Shown here piece by piece: positions 29,889-44,800 of a stretch of DNA of 64,000 nucleotides (position 1 is its first letter; each line of letters begins with the position of its first letter). The notes under the pieces were generated by a model. It saw only the letters and a program-made list of their open reading frames with translations. It was not told the DNA's origin and ran no database searches. This DNA comes from Superficieibacter sp. 1612_C1. GTDB lineage: Bacteria > Pseudomonadota > Gammaproteobacteria > Enterobacterales > Enterobacteriaceae. Location of the stretch: contig NZ_JADGMI010000006.1 in the NCBI RefSeq assembly GCF_015234305.1, positions 1 to 64,000 on the forward strand, written 5' to 3'. Position numbers and translations under genes: made by a program.

Positions 29889-32800
29889 ATGGTATCGATA
29901 TCTGTCATTTCTGCTTTAACCGGTGTAGAAACATCGACCACCGCCTCTGAAGTCACCTTAAGCCATCCCGCCATTGTAAAACTTCAGGTAGCGCGAGCAG
30001 ATATCGCCTCCCTCACCCGCGCCAATAACGATTTGATTGTTCATCTTCGCTCGGGCGAAACCGTCGCCATCAAAAACTTTTATCTTGCTGAAGGCGAAAC
30101 CAAAAGTTTGCTGGTGCTCGAAGATAGTCAGGGGGCACTGTGGTGGGTAGAAGATCCTTCAGCCGCCGGACTTAATTTTGTCCATGTTGCGAGTATTGAC
30201 GATTTATTAGCCACTTCTGGCGCAGGCGCAGCGGCCTCTGACGGCGCGGCTCCGGTATGGCCGTGGGTACTGGGTGGGCTGTTAGGCGGCGGTGGTCTGG
30301 CAGCCGTCGCTGCCTCCAGCGGAGGAAGTGGTCACGATGATGACGAGCACAATACAACGCCTCCTCCGGGTAATGAAACGGGAGAAGATAACACCCCGCC
30401 TGATGCCCCCGGAAACCTGATCATCAGTGAAGATGGCAAAACACTTACCGGCAGCGCTGAACCTGGCAGCACGATTACCGTGACCGATGCCAATGGCAAT
30501 GTTATTGGATCCGGCACGACGGGTAGCGACGGTAACTTCACGATTGATCTCGATACACCGCAGACGGAGGGTAAACCTGTCGAGGTGGTGGCAACCGATC
30601 CTGCGGGCAATACCGGTCCCTCTGCCAGCGTGGATACCCCCGATCTCACCGCGCCAGATGCGCCTGCCAATCTGTTGATCGTCGATGACGGAGCCACGCT
30701 GACCGGCACGGCGGAACCTGGAAGTACGGTGAACGTGACCGATGCCAGCGGAAACCTTATTGGCACGGCGGTGGCTGACGCAGATGGTCATTTTCGGCTG
30801 GCCCTTAATCCTGCGCAAAACCACGGTGAAACGCTTAACGTCAACGCCACCGATGCAGCGGGCAATGTTAGCCCTTCAGCGACAGTCATCGCGCCGGATC
30901 TGACTTCACCCGACGCCGGTACGTTTGATAGCGTACTGGATGACGCGGGCGCTGTTACAGGTCAATTGAGCAACGGTCAGCTCACTGACGATACCCGCCC
31001 CACCCTGAACGGCAGCGGTCAGCCTGGCGCTACCATAACCGTTTACGATAACGGCAACGCCATCGGCAGCACGCTGGTTGATGCCAGCGGCGCATGGCGC
31101 TTTACGCCTGCCACCACGCTCTCTGAAGGCACGCATATTCTGACGGTCTCTTTCAGCAATACGGGGACGTTCTCAGAGCCGTTTACATTAATCGTGGATA
31201 CCACTCCTCCGTCCGCGCCGACCGATCTCACTACGTCCACAGACGGTACCACCGTCACCGGTAGCGCCGAGGCCGGAAGCACGGTCACCATTACTGATGC
31301 CAGTGGCACCGTGCTTGGTAGCGGCACCGCCGACGCCAACGGTCATTTCAGTATTGGTATTGCGCCAGCGCAGACTAACGGCGAAGCCCTGACGGCGGTC
31401 GCCCGCGACGTCGCGGGTAATACTGGCCCGACGGCAGATTTCAGCGGCTCAACGTCTCTCTATCCTGATGTACCTGTCATCCTCTCGGCGCTGGACGACG
31501 CGGGGGCGCTCGCGGGCAATCTTGCCAGCGGTCAGAGTACCGATGACGCCACACCGACGCTGAGCGGTAACGGAGAGGCCGGAGCCACCATTACGCTGTA
31601 CAGCGATGATGTGATTATCGGCACCACCCTGGTTGATGCCAGCGGTAACTGGAGCTTCACGCCCACCGCGCCGCTGGGTGAAGGGGAGCATCGCTTTACC
31701 GCGACAGCAACCAATGCCAACGGGACCAGCGGCTTGTCTGCCGCCTTCACGCTGAATGTCGACCTCACTGCGCCTGCCGCGCCGAGCGGGCTGGATATCT
31801 CCGACGATGGCACCACGCTGACCGGTAATGCCGAAGCGGGGAGCACCGTCACCGTCACTGACGGCAACGGTCAGTCACTGGGTAGCGTGGTGGCAGGTGA
31901 GGATGGCAGTTTTACGCTTCCGCTGGATCCGCCGCGCACCAGCAGCGAAACCCTCACGGTAGTCGCGACCGATCCGGCCGGTAACAGTGGGCCGGTCGCC
32001 ACCGTAACTGCGCCGGACAACGCTCCGGCAGGCACGCCGGTCATCGATCTGGCGATTGACGATGCGGGACCCATTACCGGTTCGCTGAGCAATGGCCAAC
32101 GCACCGACGATACCACGCCGACCCTCAGCGGTAGCGGTACGCCCGGTGCCACCCTGACCGTGTATGATAACGGAACTGAAATCGGCTCTGTCGCCATCGG
32201 CAACGACGGACGCTGGCGCTTTACGCCTGAGACAGCGCTTGGCAACGGCAACCATGCGCTGACCGTCATCTCCACCGATGCGGCAGGCAATGTCAGCCCG
32301 GCCTCCGGCGTTTTTACCCTGATTGTCGATACCGAAGCGCCTGCCGTCCCGGTCTTCACCAGCCTGACCGATGATGCAGGCCCGCTCACAGGCCCGCTAC
32401 TTAACGGCCAGGTGAGCGATGATACGCAACCAACCTTCGCCGGGCGCGGCGAGCCTGGCAGTACAATTACACTGTATGATAATGGCACCGTTATCGGCCT
32501 GGCGACGGTCGATCCCGCAGGCAGCTGGACCTTCACCCCGTCCGCTGCGCTGAGTGACGGCAATCATAGCTTCACCATCACTGCGACGGATCAGGCAGGC
32601 AATACCAGCGCCGCCTCAGCCCCGTGGACGCTCACTATCGATACCGTCGCGCCCGATGCGCCAGCCGCACCGGTCGCCACCGACGCGTCCGGTCCGCTTA
32701 CCGGTACGATCACCGACGGTCAGTCTACTGATGAAACCCGTCCTGTTCTCAGCGGCAGCGGTGAGCCTGGTGCGACCGTCAGCGTGTATGACGGCGCAAC

Positions 32801-35800
32801 GCTGCTGGGCACGGCGGTTATCACCGATGACGGCAACTGGAGCTTCACGCCTTCTGCACCGTTCGCCGAAGGCGCTCATGCACTGACCATCACGGTTACC
32901 GACCTGGCCGGAAACGTCAGCCAGCCCTCTCCGGCGCTGAATGTGGTAGTGGATATCACCCCGCCTGCTGCGCCTGCGGAGCTTGTTACCTCTACCGACG
33001 GCACTACCGTCACCGGCAACGCCGAAGCGGGAAGTACGGTTACGATTAGCGATGACAGCGGCAACCTCCTCGGCAGCGGTATCGCCGATGAAAATGGCCG
33101 CTTCAGCATCGGTATTGTTCCGGCGCAAACCGATGGCGAAACGCTGACGGCCACTGCCCGCGACGCCGCCGGAAACGACGGCCCGGCAGCAACCTTTACA
33201 GGCTCCACCTCGGGTTACCCTGACGTGCCGGTGCTGGTGTCTGTGGTAGATAACGTGGGTAGCCTTACCGGAAACCTGACCAACGGCCAGACGACTGACG
33301 ATACCACCCCGACCCTGAACGGCACCGGTGAACCCGATGCCACCATTACGGTATACAGCAACGGCACCGCCATCGGTACCACTACCGTTGACGCGTCCGG
33401 CAACTGGAGCTTTACGCCATCGCCAGCCCTGCCTGAAGGAGAGAATACCTTTACCTTCACGCTCACGGCGACCAACGGTAACGGTACCAGCGGCGTCTCG
33501 CAGCCACTGACGCTGATTGTGGATACCACCCCGCCCGCCGCGCCTGACGATCTCGCCGTCTCTGAAGATGGTGCCACCCTCACCGGTAACGCCGAAGCCG
33601 GAAGTAGCATTACGATCCGTGACGCCGATAACAACATCATTGGCACCGCCGTTACAGGCCCGGACGGCTCGTTCAGCGCGACGCTGACGCCGCCACAGAT
33701 TAATGGTGAAGCGCTCACCGCCACGGCAACCAACCTCGCGGGTAACGCGGGTCCGGCGGCAGGCGTAAACGCCCCGGATATCACCGCCCCTGCCGCCCCG
33801 GACGATCTGGCCGTGTCGGAGGATGGCACGACCCTCACCGGGAATGCTGAAGCAGGCAGCACCGTAACGGTCACCGACGGCAACGGTCAGCCGGTAGGCA
33901 CCGTCACCGTCGGGCCTGACGGCAGCTTTACCCTGCCGTTAGATCCGCCGCTGACGAATGGCGAAACGCTGGACGTTATCGCCACCGATCCGAGCGGCAA
34001 TAACAGCCCGACAGCCAGCACCACCGCGCCGGATACTACCGCACCTGACGTGCCGGTGCTCTCCACGGTAACCGACGACAGCGGTGCGTTGACCGGATCC
34101 CTCACCAGCGGTCAACCCACCGATGATGCTCGCCCGACGCTGAGCGGTAATGGCGAGGCAGGCACTACCATTACCGTTTACGATAACGGCGAGGCGCTTG
34201 GTACCGCACAGGTAGATGCGGACGGCAACTGGAGCTTTACACCCACTACGCCGCTGACCGACGGCAACCACGCGCTGACCGTCACCGCGACCGACGCGGC
34301 GAATAATACCAGCCTGCCCGGCGCTGCATTTACGCTGGTCGTCGACACTCTCGCACCGCCGACGCCCGTTATTGAGGCCATTACAGACGATACGGGACTT
34401 ATCACCGATGCGCTGATCACCGCCGATCCTCGCCCGACGCTAAGCGGCAATGGTGAGGCGGGCAGCACGATAACGATTTATGACAACGGTACGCAGATCG
34501 GTAGCGTGCTGGTGGGAGAGGATGGCAACTGGCGCTTTACGCCAGACAGCGATTTGAGCGAAGGCGACCACGCGTTGACGCTCACCGCGCGGGATGCTGC
34601 TGGCAACACCAGCGCGACCTCGACGCCGGTTAATCTTGAAGTGGATATCACTCCCCCTGACGCGCCAGCCGCTCCGCTCATCAACGACAATACCGGTATT
34701 ATTACCGGGCCAGTGGCGGACAGTCAGCCAACGGATGAAACCCGCCCGGTGCTGACCGGCAACGGCGAAGCGGGGACGATGATCACCGCATGGCGCGGCG
34801 ACGAGATGATTGGCACCGCGATGGTCGATAGCGACGGTAGCTGGAATCTGACGCCGGATACGCCGCTGGCGCACGGCAACCATGTGCTGCGCTTTACCGC
34901 CACCGACCAGGCCGGAAACATCAGCGATCCGTCGGAGCCGTTAACGATTACCGTTGACCTGATCGCGCCTGACGCCCCGACCGATCTGGCGGTTTCCGTT
35001 GATGGCGCAACGGTTACCGGTTCGGCGGAAGCCGGAAGTCTGGTCACCATCACCGATGTCAACGGTAACGTACTGGGATCTGCCGCCGCCAACAACGACG
35101 GCACCTTCTCGGTCAATATTGTGCCGTCGCAGACAAACGGCGAAACGCTGCTGGCTACCGCCCGCGACAGCGCCGGAAACAGCGGACCGTCGGCGGACTT
35201 TACCGGTTCCACCTCTGGCTATCCGGACGTACCGACAATTATCTCGGTCTCTGATGATGTGGGCACCATCAGAGGAAACCTGACCAGCGGTCAGCATACC
35301 GATGATACACAGCCAACGTTAAGCGGCACCGGTGAGCCGGGCGCGACAATTACCGTTTATCTCAACGGTGAAGCGGTTGATAGCGTGCTGGCAGATGACG
35401 CAGGCAACTGGCGTTACACGCCGACTGAGCCGCTGGCGGAGGGGGAAAACGCCTTTACCTTTACCGTCACCGCAACTAACAGCAACGGCACCAGCGGCGA
35501 GTCTCAGCCCTTTACCATCGTGGTGGACACCCTCGCCCCGGATGCGCCGGTGATTGCCGAAGTGGTTGATGATGCCGGAAGTATCACCGGCGCAATCGCC
35601 AACGGTCAAACCACAGACGATCGCCAGCCGACGCTGAGCGGCAGCACCGAGCCTGGTGCGACGCTGACCTTCTACGATAACGGTGTGCAGATTGGCAGCG
35701 TACAGGCCGATGACAGCGGCAGCTGGCGTTTTACGCCGGACGCGCCGCTGGCCGAAGGCGATCACAGTATTACCGTCACCGCGACCGACACGGCAGGTAA

Positions 35801-38800
35801 CGTCAGCGCGGCCACTCCGGCGTTCAGCTTTACAGTGACTACCGCCGCACCAGACGTGCCTGCCATCACCGCTGCCGCTGACGACGCGGGTACCGTGACC
35901 GGCGCGTTAAGCAGCGGACAAACCACCGACGACACGCAACCACAACTGAGCGGCACGGCCGCCGCCGGCAGCCAGATTGTCATTTACGACAACGGCGCTG
36001 AACTGGGCGTCACTACCGCTGACGGAGAGGGTCGCTGGAGCTTTACGCCCGTCGCCGCACTAAGCGAAGGCAATCATGACTTTACCGTCACCGCGGCCGA
36101 TGCAGCGGGTAACGTCAGCGCCGCCTCGCCTGCCTTCACGCTGATTATCGACGTTACCGCTCCGGATGCGCCTGCCCTGCCCGTTATTAATGACGATGCT
36201 GGCAGCATCACCGGTCCGCTGGTTGATGGTCAATCAACCGACGATACGCGCCCGACCCTGAGCGGCAGCGGCGAAGCAGGCACTCTTATCACTCTCTATG
36301 ACGGCGATACGGTTACAGGTACGGTCGTCGTTGGTGATGATGGACAATGGAGCTTTACCCCGGAGACAGCGCTTGCGGAGGGTGAACATGCCCTGACCTT
36401 TACCGCCACCGATCCCGCCGGAAATGTGAGCCAGCCGTCCGCACCAATTACCTTCGTGGTGGACACCACGCCGCCTGCCGCACCGACCGACCTGACTATC
36501 AGCGAAAATGGCGTTAACGTTACCGGCAATGCGGAAGCCGGTAGTCAGGTAACGATTATTGATGCAGGCGGTACGGTACTCGGCACCGGTACGACCGCAG
36601 ATGACGGCAGCTTTACCGTTGTTATCACGCCAGCACAGACGGCGGGGCAACCGCTTACCGCCATCGCGCAGGATAGCGCGGGTAACAGCGGCCCGGCGGC
36701 AAACTTTACCGCCACCAACTCCGGTTTCCCGGCCGTGCCGACGATTATCTCTGCCACGGACGATGTGGGCGCGGTAACCGGCACGCTGTCCAGCGGGCAG
36801 GCTACCGACGATGCGCAACCGCTGCTCTCCGGCACCGCTGCGCCCGGCACGACCCTGACGCTGTACGATAACGGCACGCTGCTTGGCACGGCCCTCACCG
36901 GGGCGAACGGCCAGTGGAGCTTTACCCCAGCCACGCCGCTGACAGAAGGCGCACATGCCTTTACCGCCACAGCCACCAACGCTAACGGCACCAGCGCGCC
37001 TTCCGCTGATTTCACGCTGACGGTAGATAGCAGCGCGCCTGCCGCGCCGGTTATTGGCGAGATCATCGACGATACCGGCAACCTGACCGGACCGATTACC
37101 AGCGGACAAACCACTGACGACACGCAGCCCACCTTCACCGGCAGTGGCGAAGCGGGCGCGACCGTCACCCTGTATGACGACGGTACGGCGATTGGCAGCA
37201 CAACGGTAAATAACGATGGAAGCTGGAGCATTACCCCCGACGCGCCGCTCACTGACGGCGCGCATACCCTGACCGTTGTCGCCACCGATCCGGCGGGCAA
37301 CGCTGGCCCGGCGTCGCCGGAGTTAACCCTGACCGTCGATACGCTGGCACCCGCCGTACCGGTCATCAACGCGATTATTGATAATCAGGGGCCCATAAAC
37401 GGACCGTTGCTGGAGGCGCAGGTCACCGATGCCACCCTTCCGGTGATTAGCGGATCCGGCGAAGCGGGAGCTACCCTCCGCGTGCTGGATAACGGCACGG
37501 AAATCGGCACCGCGCTGGTTAATGAACAGGGGGAATGGACTTTCACCCCTGCCAGCCCGCTGGGCGAAGGGCCGCACGCGATCACGGCGATCGCCAGCGA
37601 TGCGGCGGGCAATACCAGCGCGCCGTCCGCCGCCTTTACCTTTACCGTCGATCTGACGCCGCCTGCTGTACCAGCCCTGCCAGGGTTAACGGATGACGTC
37701 GGCCCCATCACCGGGGCAATAGCTAACGGCGCGCGCACCGATGATAGCCAACCAACGTTGACCGGCAGCGGAGAGCCAGGCACAACCATAACGCTCTATG
37801 ACGGCAGCACCGTTCTCGGTACGGTGCCGGTGGACGCCGATGGTGCATGGACCTTCACGCCTGCCGCGCCGCTGGCAGAGGGCACGCATACGCTGACCTT
37901 TACCGCTACCGACGCGGCGGGCAACGCCAGCCAGCCGTCCGCCGCGATCCGCGTTGTGGTGGATACTACGCCGCCAGCCGCCCCGGGCGATCTGGCGGTC
38001 TCCCCGCAGGGCACCACTGTCACCGGAACGGCGGAAGCTGGCAGCAGCGTGACCATCACTGACGCCACTGGCAATGTGGTACTGGGAAGTGGAACCGCCA
38101 ATGCCGACGGCACCTTCAGCATCGGCATCTCTCCGGCCCAAACCGCCGGGGAATCCCTGCTGGCGCAGGCGACAGACAGCGCCGGTAACGTCGGACCCGC
38201 CACGCCGTTTACCGCCACAGACTCCGGCATCCCGGATGTGCCGGTTATCGTCTCCGTCAGTGATGACGTAGGCCCGGTGGTGGGAAATCTGAGCAACGGT
38301 CAGCGCACCGACGACACGCAACCCACCATTGCCGGTACCGGCGAGCCGGGTGCGACCATCACGATCTATAACAACGGCACAGAAATGGGCACCACGCTGG
38401 CAGACGCCAGCGGCAACTGGACCTTTACCCCGACCGATCCGCTTGCGGAAGGGGAAAACAGCGTGACCTTTACCGTGACGGCTACTAACGGCAACGGCAC
38501 CAGCGATGAATCTCAGCCGTTTACGCTGATCGTCGATACCGTCGCGCCGGATGCGCCTGTCATCGGTCAGGTAGTGGACGATGTGGAAGGTGGCACCGGC
38601 CCGCTGACCAGCGGCCAGCCGTCGAACGATCCGCAGCCGACGCTCAGCGGGACCGCCGAAGCGAACACAACCATTACGGTTTATGATGGCGCAACGGCAA
38701 TCGGCAGCGTGCAGACAAACGCTAACGGCGTCTGGAGCTTCACGCCGCCAGCGCCGCTTGCCAGCGGCACACATCCGCTGACGGTGGTCGCCACTGACAG

Positions 38801-41800
38801 TGCAGGCAATAGCAGCACGCCGTCAGCCGCCTTCACCCTGCAAATTGACACCACCGCGCCTGCCGCCCCGTTGATAGTGTCGGTCACCGATGATATCGCC
38901 CCTGGCACTGGCCCGGTCACCAGTGGTCAGCCAACCAACGATAGCCAGCCGACCTTCAGCGGCACCGGCGAAGCAGGCTCGACCGTTACGTTGTACAGCG
39001 ACGGCGCGGCAATTGGCAGCGCCCGGGTCAGCGATGCAGGCAACTGGACCCTGACCCCGGCGCAGCCGCTGGGCGACGGCACCCATATCATCACCGCCTC
39101 GGCAACCGACGCGGCGGGCAACAGCGGGCCGCTTTCTGCCGGCTTTACGCTGGTAGTTGATCTCAGCGGGCCACAAGCGCCGATCCTGAACGCCATTACA
39201 GACGATACCGGCAGCGTAACCGGTCCGCTCACCGCGGGCCAGACGACTGACGACACCCGTCCGGCGCTCAGCGGCAGCGCTGAACCAAACGCCAGCGTGC
39301 AGATCTTCGATAACGGTATCGCCATTGGCAGCGCCCCGGTGAACGAAAACGGCGAGTGGAGTTTTACGCCGACAACGGCGCTGGCGGAGGGAGTGCATAA
39401 CTTTACCGTGACGGCGACCGACGCCTCCGGCAACACCGGACCGGCCTCGGCGGCCTTTGCCATTAATATTGATACTACCGCCCCTGCAACACCGGTAATT
39501 GACAGCGTCAGCGATGATAACGGCAGCGTGACCGGTCCGCTCGTCAGCGGCCAGGCCACCGACGACACGCTCCCGACGCTGAGTGGCAGCGGCGAACCGG
39601 GCGATACCGTCCGGCTGTACGATGACGGCATTGAGATCGCGTCTGCGCAGGTTAACGATGACGGAATCTGGAGTCTGACGCCGGATGCCCCGCTGGGCAG
39701 CGGCAGCCATCCGTTAACCGTCATCGCTACCGACGCCGGGGGCAACAGCAGCGCGCCGTCGCCGGTATTTAACGTCGTGATCGACCTTGCCGCTCCGGCA
39801 GCGCCAGTTATTGCCAGTGTGACAGATGACTCCACCGGCACGTCACAACCGTTGACCAGCGGCCAGCTCACCCGCGACGCGCAGCCTGCGCTGAGCGGCA
39901 CCGCAGAAGCGGGCGCTACGGTGCGCATTTTCGATAACGGCACGGAAATTGGCGCGGTACAGGCAGATGACAGCGGCAACTGGCGCTTTACCCCTGACAC
40001 CGCGCTGGGCGAAGGGACGCACGATCTTACCGTCAGCGCCACCGACAGCGCAGGCAATACCGGTCCGGCCTCGGCGGCCTTTACGGTCGTGGTGGATCTC
40101 ACCGCGCCGCAGGCTGCGACGCCGGTGGTAACAGATGATACCGGACTGATTACCGGCGTGCTGGTGGATGGTCAGCGCACCGATGACACCCGCCCTGTCC
40201 TGAGCGGCAGCGGCGAGCCAGGCAACCAGATCGTCCTGTTTGATAACGGGGTTGAGATGGGTAACGCCACGGTGGGCACCGACGGACAGTGGCGCTTTAC
40301 CCCGGATGAGCCGCTTACGGAAGGCGATCACAGCTTCACCGTGCGGGAAACTGACAGCGTCGGCAACGTCAGCCAGCCGTCTGCTGCAATTGCCATCATT
40401 ATTGACGTCACCCCGCCGGAAGCCGCGGTCATTACGACCGTGGCACAGGATGGCACCACGGTAAGCGGGACGGCGGAAGCCGGGGCGCTAATCACCATTG
40501 TTAACGCCGACAACGTACAAATTGGCAGCGGGACCGTAAATACGGACGGCACCTTTGTCGTGCGCCTCTCCCCGGCGCAGACCATGAGTCAGCCGCTGGA
40601 AGCGCGTATTCAGGACAGCGCGGGCAACGTCGGCGAACCGACGGCGTTTACCGGGTCCGACTCCGGTCTGCCGGATGCGCCGACGATTGTCACGGTTACT
40701 GATGACGCGGGCACCCTGACCGGCAATCTGACCGCAGACCAGGCCACTGACGATACCCGACCGTTGCTGAGCGGAACGGCGGAAGCTAACGCGCAGATTA
40801 CGCTCTACAACAATGGCGTTGAACTGGGCAGCGTGACCGCTGATGCCAGCGGCAACTGGAACTTCACGCCGGAGACAGCGCTGGAAGATGGACCGCATCA
40901 GTTCACCGCCACCGCCACGACCCCGGCGGGCACCAGCGGGCTTTCCGCACCGTTCGCCATCGTGGTGGATACCGTTGCGCCTGACGCGCCGGAGGATCTG
41001 GCGGTCAGCAGCGATGGCCTCACCGTCACCGGCAGCGCGGAAGCAGGCAGCAGTATCGCCATCACCAGTGCCGCTGGCACACTGCTCGGTAATGCCGTCG
41101 CAGGCGAGGATGGCAATTTCCGCGTCACGCTTAACGCGCCGCAGACCAACGGTCAGCAGTTAACTGCCATCGCGACCGATGCGGCAGGCAACAGCAGCCA
41201 GCCCACCCGCACCGGCGCAGTGGATACTACCGCGCCTGATGCGCCGCTGGAACTGGCGATCACCCCGGATGGCGCTGTCGTCACCGGACGCGCTGAACCG
41301 GGCAGCACCGTCACCATTGTCAACGCCAGTAATGAAAATGTAGGCAGTGGCGTGGTGGACGATAACGGCAATTTCAACATCGAACTGACCACGCCGCAGA
41401 TCACCGGCGAACTGTTAAGCGCCACGGCGACCGATACGGCAGATAATACCGGACCGGCAGCCACCGTCGCCACGCCGGATCTTACGCCGCCAGCCGCGCC
41501 GTCAGACCTGCTGGTCTCTGAAGACGGCACAACCCTGTCAGGTACCGCAGAAGCGGGCAGCACGGTGACGGTGACCGGACCGGATAACGCACCGCTCGGC
41601 AGCGCCACGGCGGATGACGACGGTCGCTTTACCGTAACCCTGACCACTCCGCAAACCAACGGCGAGCCGTTGAGCGCGACGGCCACCGATGCCGCAGCGA
41701 ACGAGGGTCCCGCCGCCACGGTTAACGCCCCGGACATCACCGCGCCGCAGCCGCCGACCATCACCAGCGTGGTCGATGACGTGCCGGAATTCACCGGCGC

Positions 41801-44800
41801 ATTGACCGACGGCCAGAGCACTAACGACTCGCGCCCGACGCTGAATGGCACCGCCGAGGCCAACTCCACGGTACGCATCTTTGACGGAGAAACAGAGATT
41901 GGTTCGGTGACGGCGGACGCCAGCGGTGTCTGGAGCTTTACGCCTGAGACCGCGCTGAGCACCGGCGGGCATGTGTTGACGGTCACCGCCACCGATGGCG
42001 ACGGCAACATCAGTCAGCCGTCTGCCGCCTTCAGTCTGGTCGTGGATACGGTTATGCCGCAGATCCCGGCGATTACGCTGGTGACTGACGATACCGCGCC
42101 GGTCACCGGACAACTCGCCAGCGGACAAAGCACCAACGACACGCGCCCGACGCTTTCCGGCATCGGCGAGATAGGCGCTACGGTCACGATTTTCGATAAC
42201 GGAACGGCGATCGGCAGCGCACAGGTGGGTGAAACCGGCAGCTGGACCTTTACCCCTGACACCGCGCTGGTGGCGGGCCTGCACAGTCTGCGGGTCAGCG
42301 CCACCGATGGCGTGGGCAATACCAGCGCCCTCTCCACGCCGTTTACGCTGACGGTAGATACCAGCGCGCCCGCAACGCCGGTAATCAGCGCGGTGATTGA
42401 CGATATCGGCAGCATCACCGGGCCGTTAACCAGCGGACAGCGAACCGACGACGCGCGGCCCGCGCTGAGCGGAACGGCGGAGGCGAACAGCACCGTTCGT
42501 ATCCTCGACAACGGCACCCTGATTGGCACCGTCCAGGCCGGCAATAACGGCACCTGGAGCTTTACCCCAACGGCACCGCTGGCGAACGGCGCGCATACCC
42601 TGACCGTTACCGCCACCGATGCCGCGGGTAACGTCAGCCCCGCCGCCAGCTTCGGCCTGACGGTGGATACCCGCGCCCCTGCCGCGCCGGTGATTGCTAC
42701 CGTCAATGATGACGTCGGCAGCGTGACCGGCAGTCTGACTCGCGGGCAGAGTACCGATGATACCCGTCCGCAGCTGAACGGCAGCGGCGAGCCGGGTGCA
42801 ACCATCAACCTGTATGATAATGGCACGCTGATCGGCAGCACTACCGTCGCCACCGGCGGTAGCTGGAGCTTCACGCCGACTACCGCGCTGACCGAAGGTA
42901 CCCATGCCCTGACTGCCGTCGCCGTGGATGTGGCGGGTAACGTCAGCCCGGCTTCAGCCGCGTTTACCGTGGTGGTGGATACCACCGCTCCGGCCACACC
43001 TGTCCTCGCTGCGGTGACTGACGACGTGCCGGAAGGCACCGGCAGCCTGATTTCAGGACAGCAGACCAACGACACGCAGCCGACCCTGAGCGGCAGCGGC
43101 ACGCCAGGCGATACCATTACCGTCTATGACGGCGATAACACGCTCGGTACAACGCTGGTGGATATCGACGGCAACTGGCGCTTTACGCCAGTCACGCCGC
43201 TGGAGGTGGGCGAGCACAGCTTGACGCTGACTGCCACCGATCCGGCAGGCAACGCCAGCGGCCCTTCCGCGCCTTTCGTCATCGACGTACAGACCGCCAT
43301 ACCTGCCACGCCGGTATTGCTGAGCGTGGAGGATAACGTCGGCGCAGAGACCGGCCCGCTTGCCAGCGGCGATCTGAGCGATGACAACCTGCCAACGCTC
43401 ACCGGCACCGCGCCGGTAAACAGCACCGTCACGATTTACAATGACGGCACGGCGATTGGCACCACGCTGGCGGACGACGCGGGGAACTGGCGCTTCACGC
43501 CGACGACCCCGCTGGCAGACGGTCTGTATACGCTGACCGTCACCGCCACCGATGCCGCGGGTAACGTCAGCGCGGCCACCGGGCCGTTCTCCTTCACCAT
43601 AGACGCCACCGCGCCTGCCACGCCGATCATTAATGCGGTAGAAGATAACGTCGGGCCGTTCACCGCACCGCTGACCAACGGCGGCTATACCGATGACACC
43701 CAGCCGCTGATCCGCGGCACGGCTGAAGCGGGTAGCACAGTGACGCTGTACGCCAACGACGAGCAAATCGGCACGGCGGACGTCGACGATGCCGGCAACT
43801 GGACCTTTACGCCGGCCACGCCGCTGGGCGAGGGAAATTATGTTCTGACCGTCAGCGCGACAGACGCGGCGGGCAATGCCAGCGGACGCTCTGCCTCGTT
43901 TACCCTCAACGTGGATCTGACCGCGCCGGATGCGCCGGACAACCTGACCACCCCTGGCGATGGCACGTCGGTGTCGGGCACGGCGGAGGCTGGCGCGACG
44001 GCCATTGTCAGCGATGCGCTGGGGAACGTGCTGGGCCGCGCGGTTATCGGCGAGGATCGCAACTTTACCGTCACCCTGACCCCGGCGCAGACCAGCGGCT
44101 CGCCGCTGACCGTCGTCGTCCAGGATGCGGCGGGCAATATCAGCGATCCAACCGTGTTCCCGGCCTCGAACTCGGGCCTGCCATCGGTACCGGTGATTAC
44201 CGACATCGCCGACGATGTTGGTCCGCTTACAGGTAATCTGACCAACGGCCAGAGCACAGACGATAATCAGCTCTCGCTGAGTGGCACCGCCCAGCCGGAC
44301 GTGCTGGTAACGATCATTGTTGATAGTGCAATCGTGGATACCGTGGAAGCCGATGCCAGTGGCGCGTGGTCGTACGACCTGCCCGCGACGCTTGCCGACG
44401 GTCCGCATACCTTTGCGGTGAATGCCACCAACGCGAACGGTACGGGCGGCACCTCCTCGCCGGTCACGATTATCGTTGATACCGTCGCGCCGGAGGCACC
44501 GGTCATCACCGACGTCACCGACAATGTTGATGCGCTGACCGGCCCGCTGGTCAGCGGCCAGGTCACCAACGATGCGCAGCCTGGGCTGAGCGGCACGACG
44601 GAAGCCGGGGCAACGGTCACTATTTACGATAACGACGAGCTGCTGGACAGCGTCGTGGCGGATGCCGAGGGGAACTGGAGCTTTACCCCGGCCGCCGCGC
44701 TGGGCGAAGGAGAGCACGTGCTGACCGCGATCGCCACTGACGCGGCGGGCAATACCGGCCCCGCCTCGTCGCCGTTCACGGTGGTGGTGGATACCCTCGC

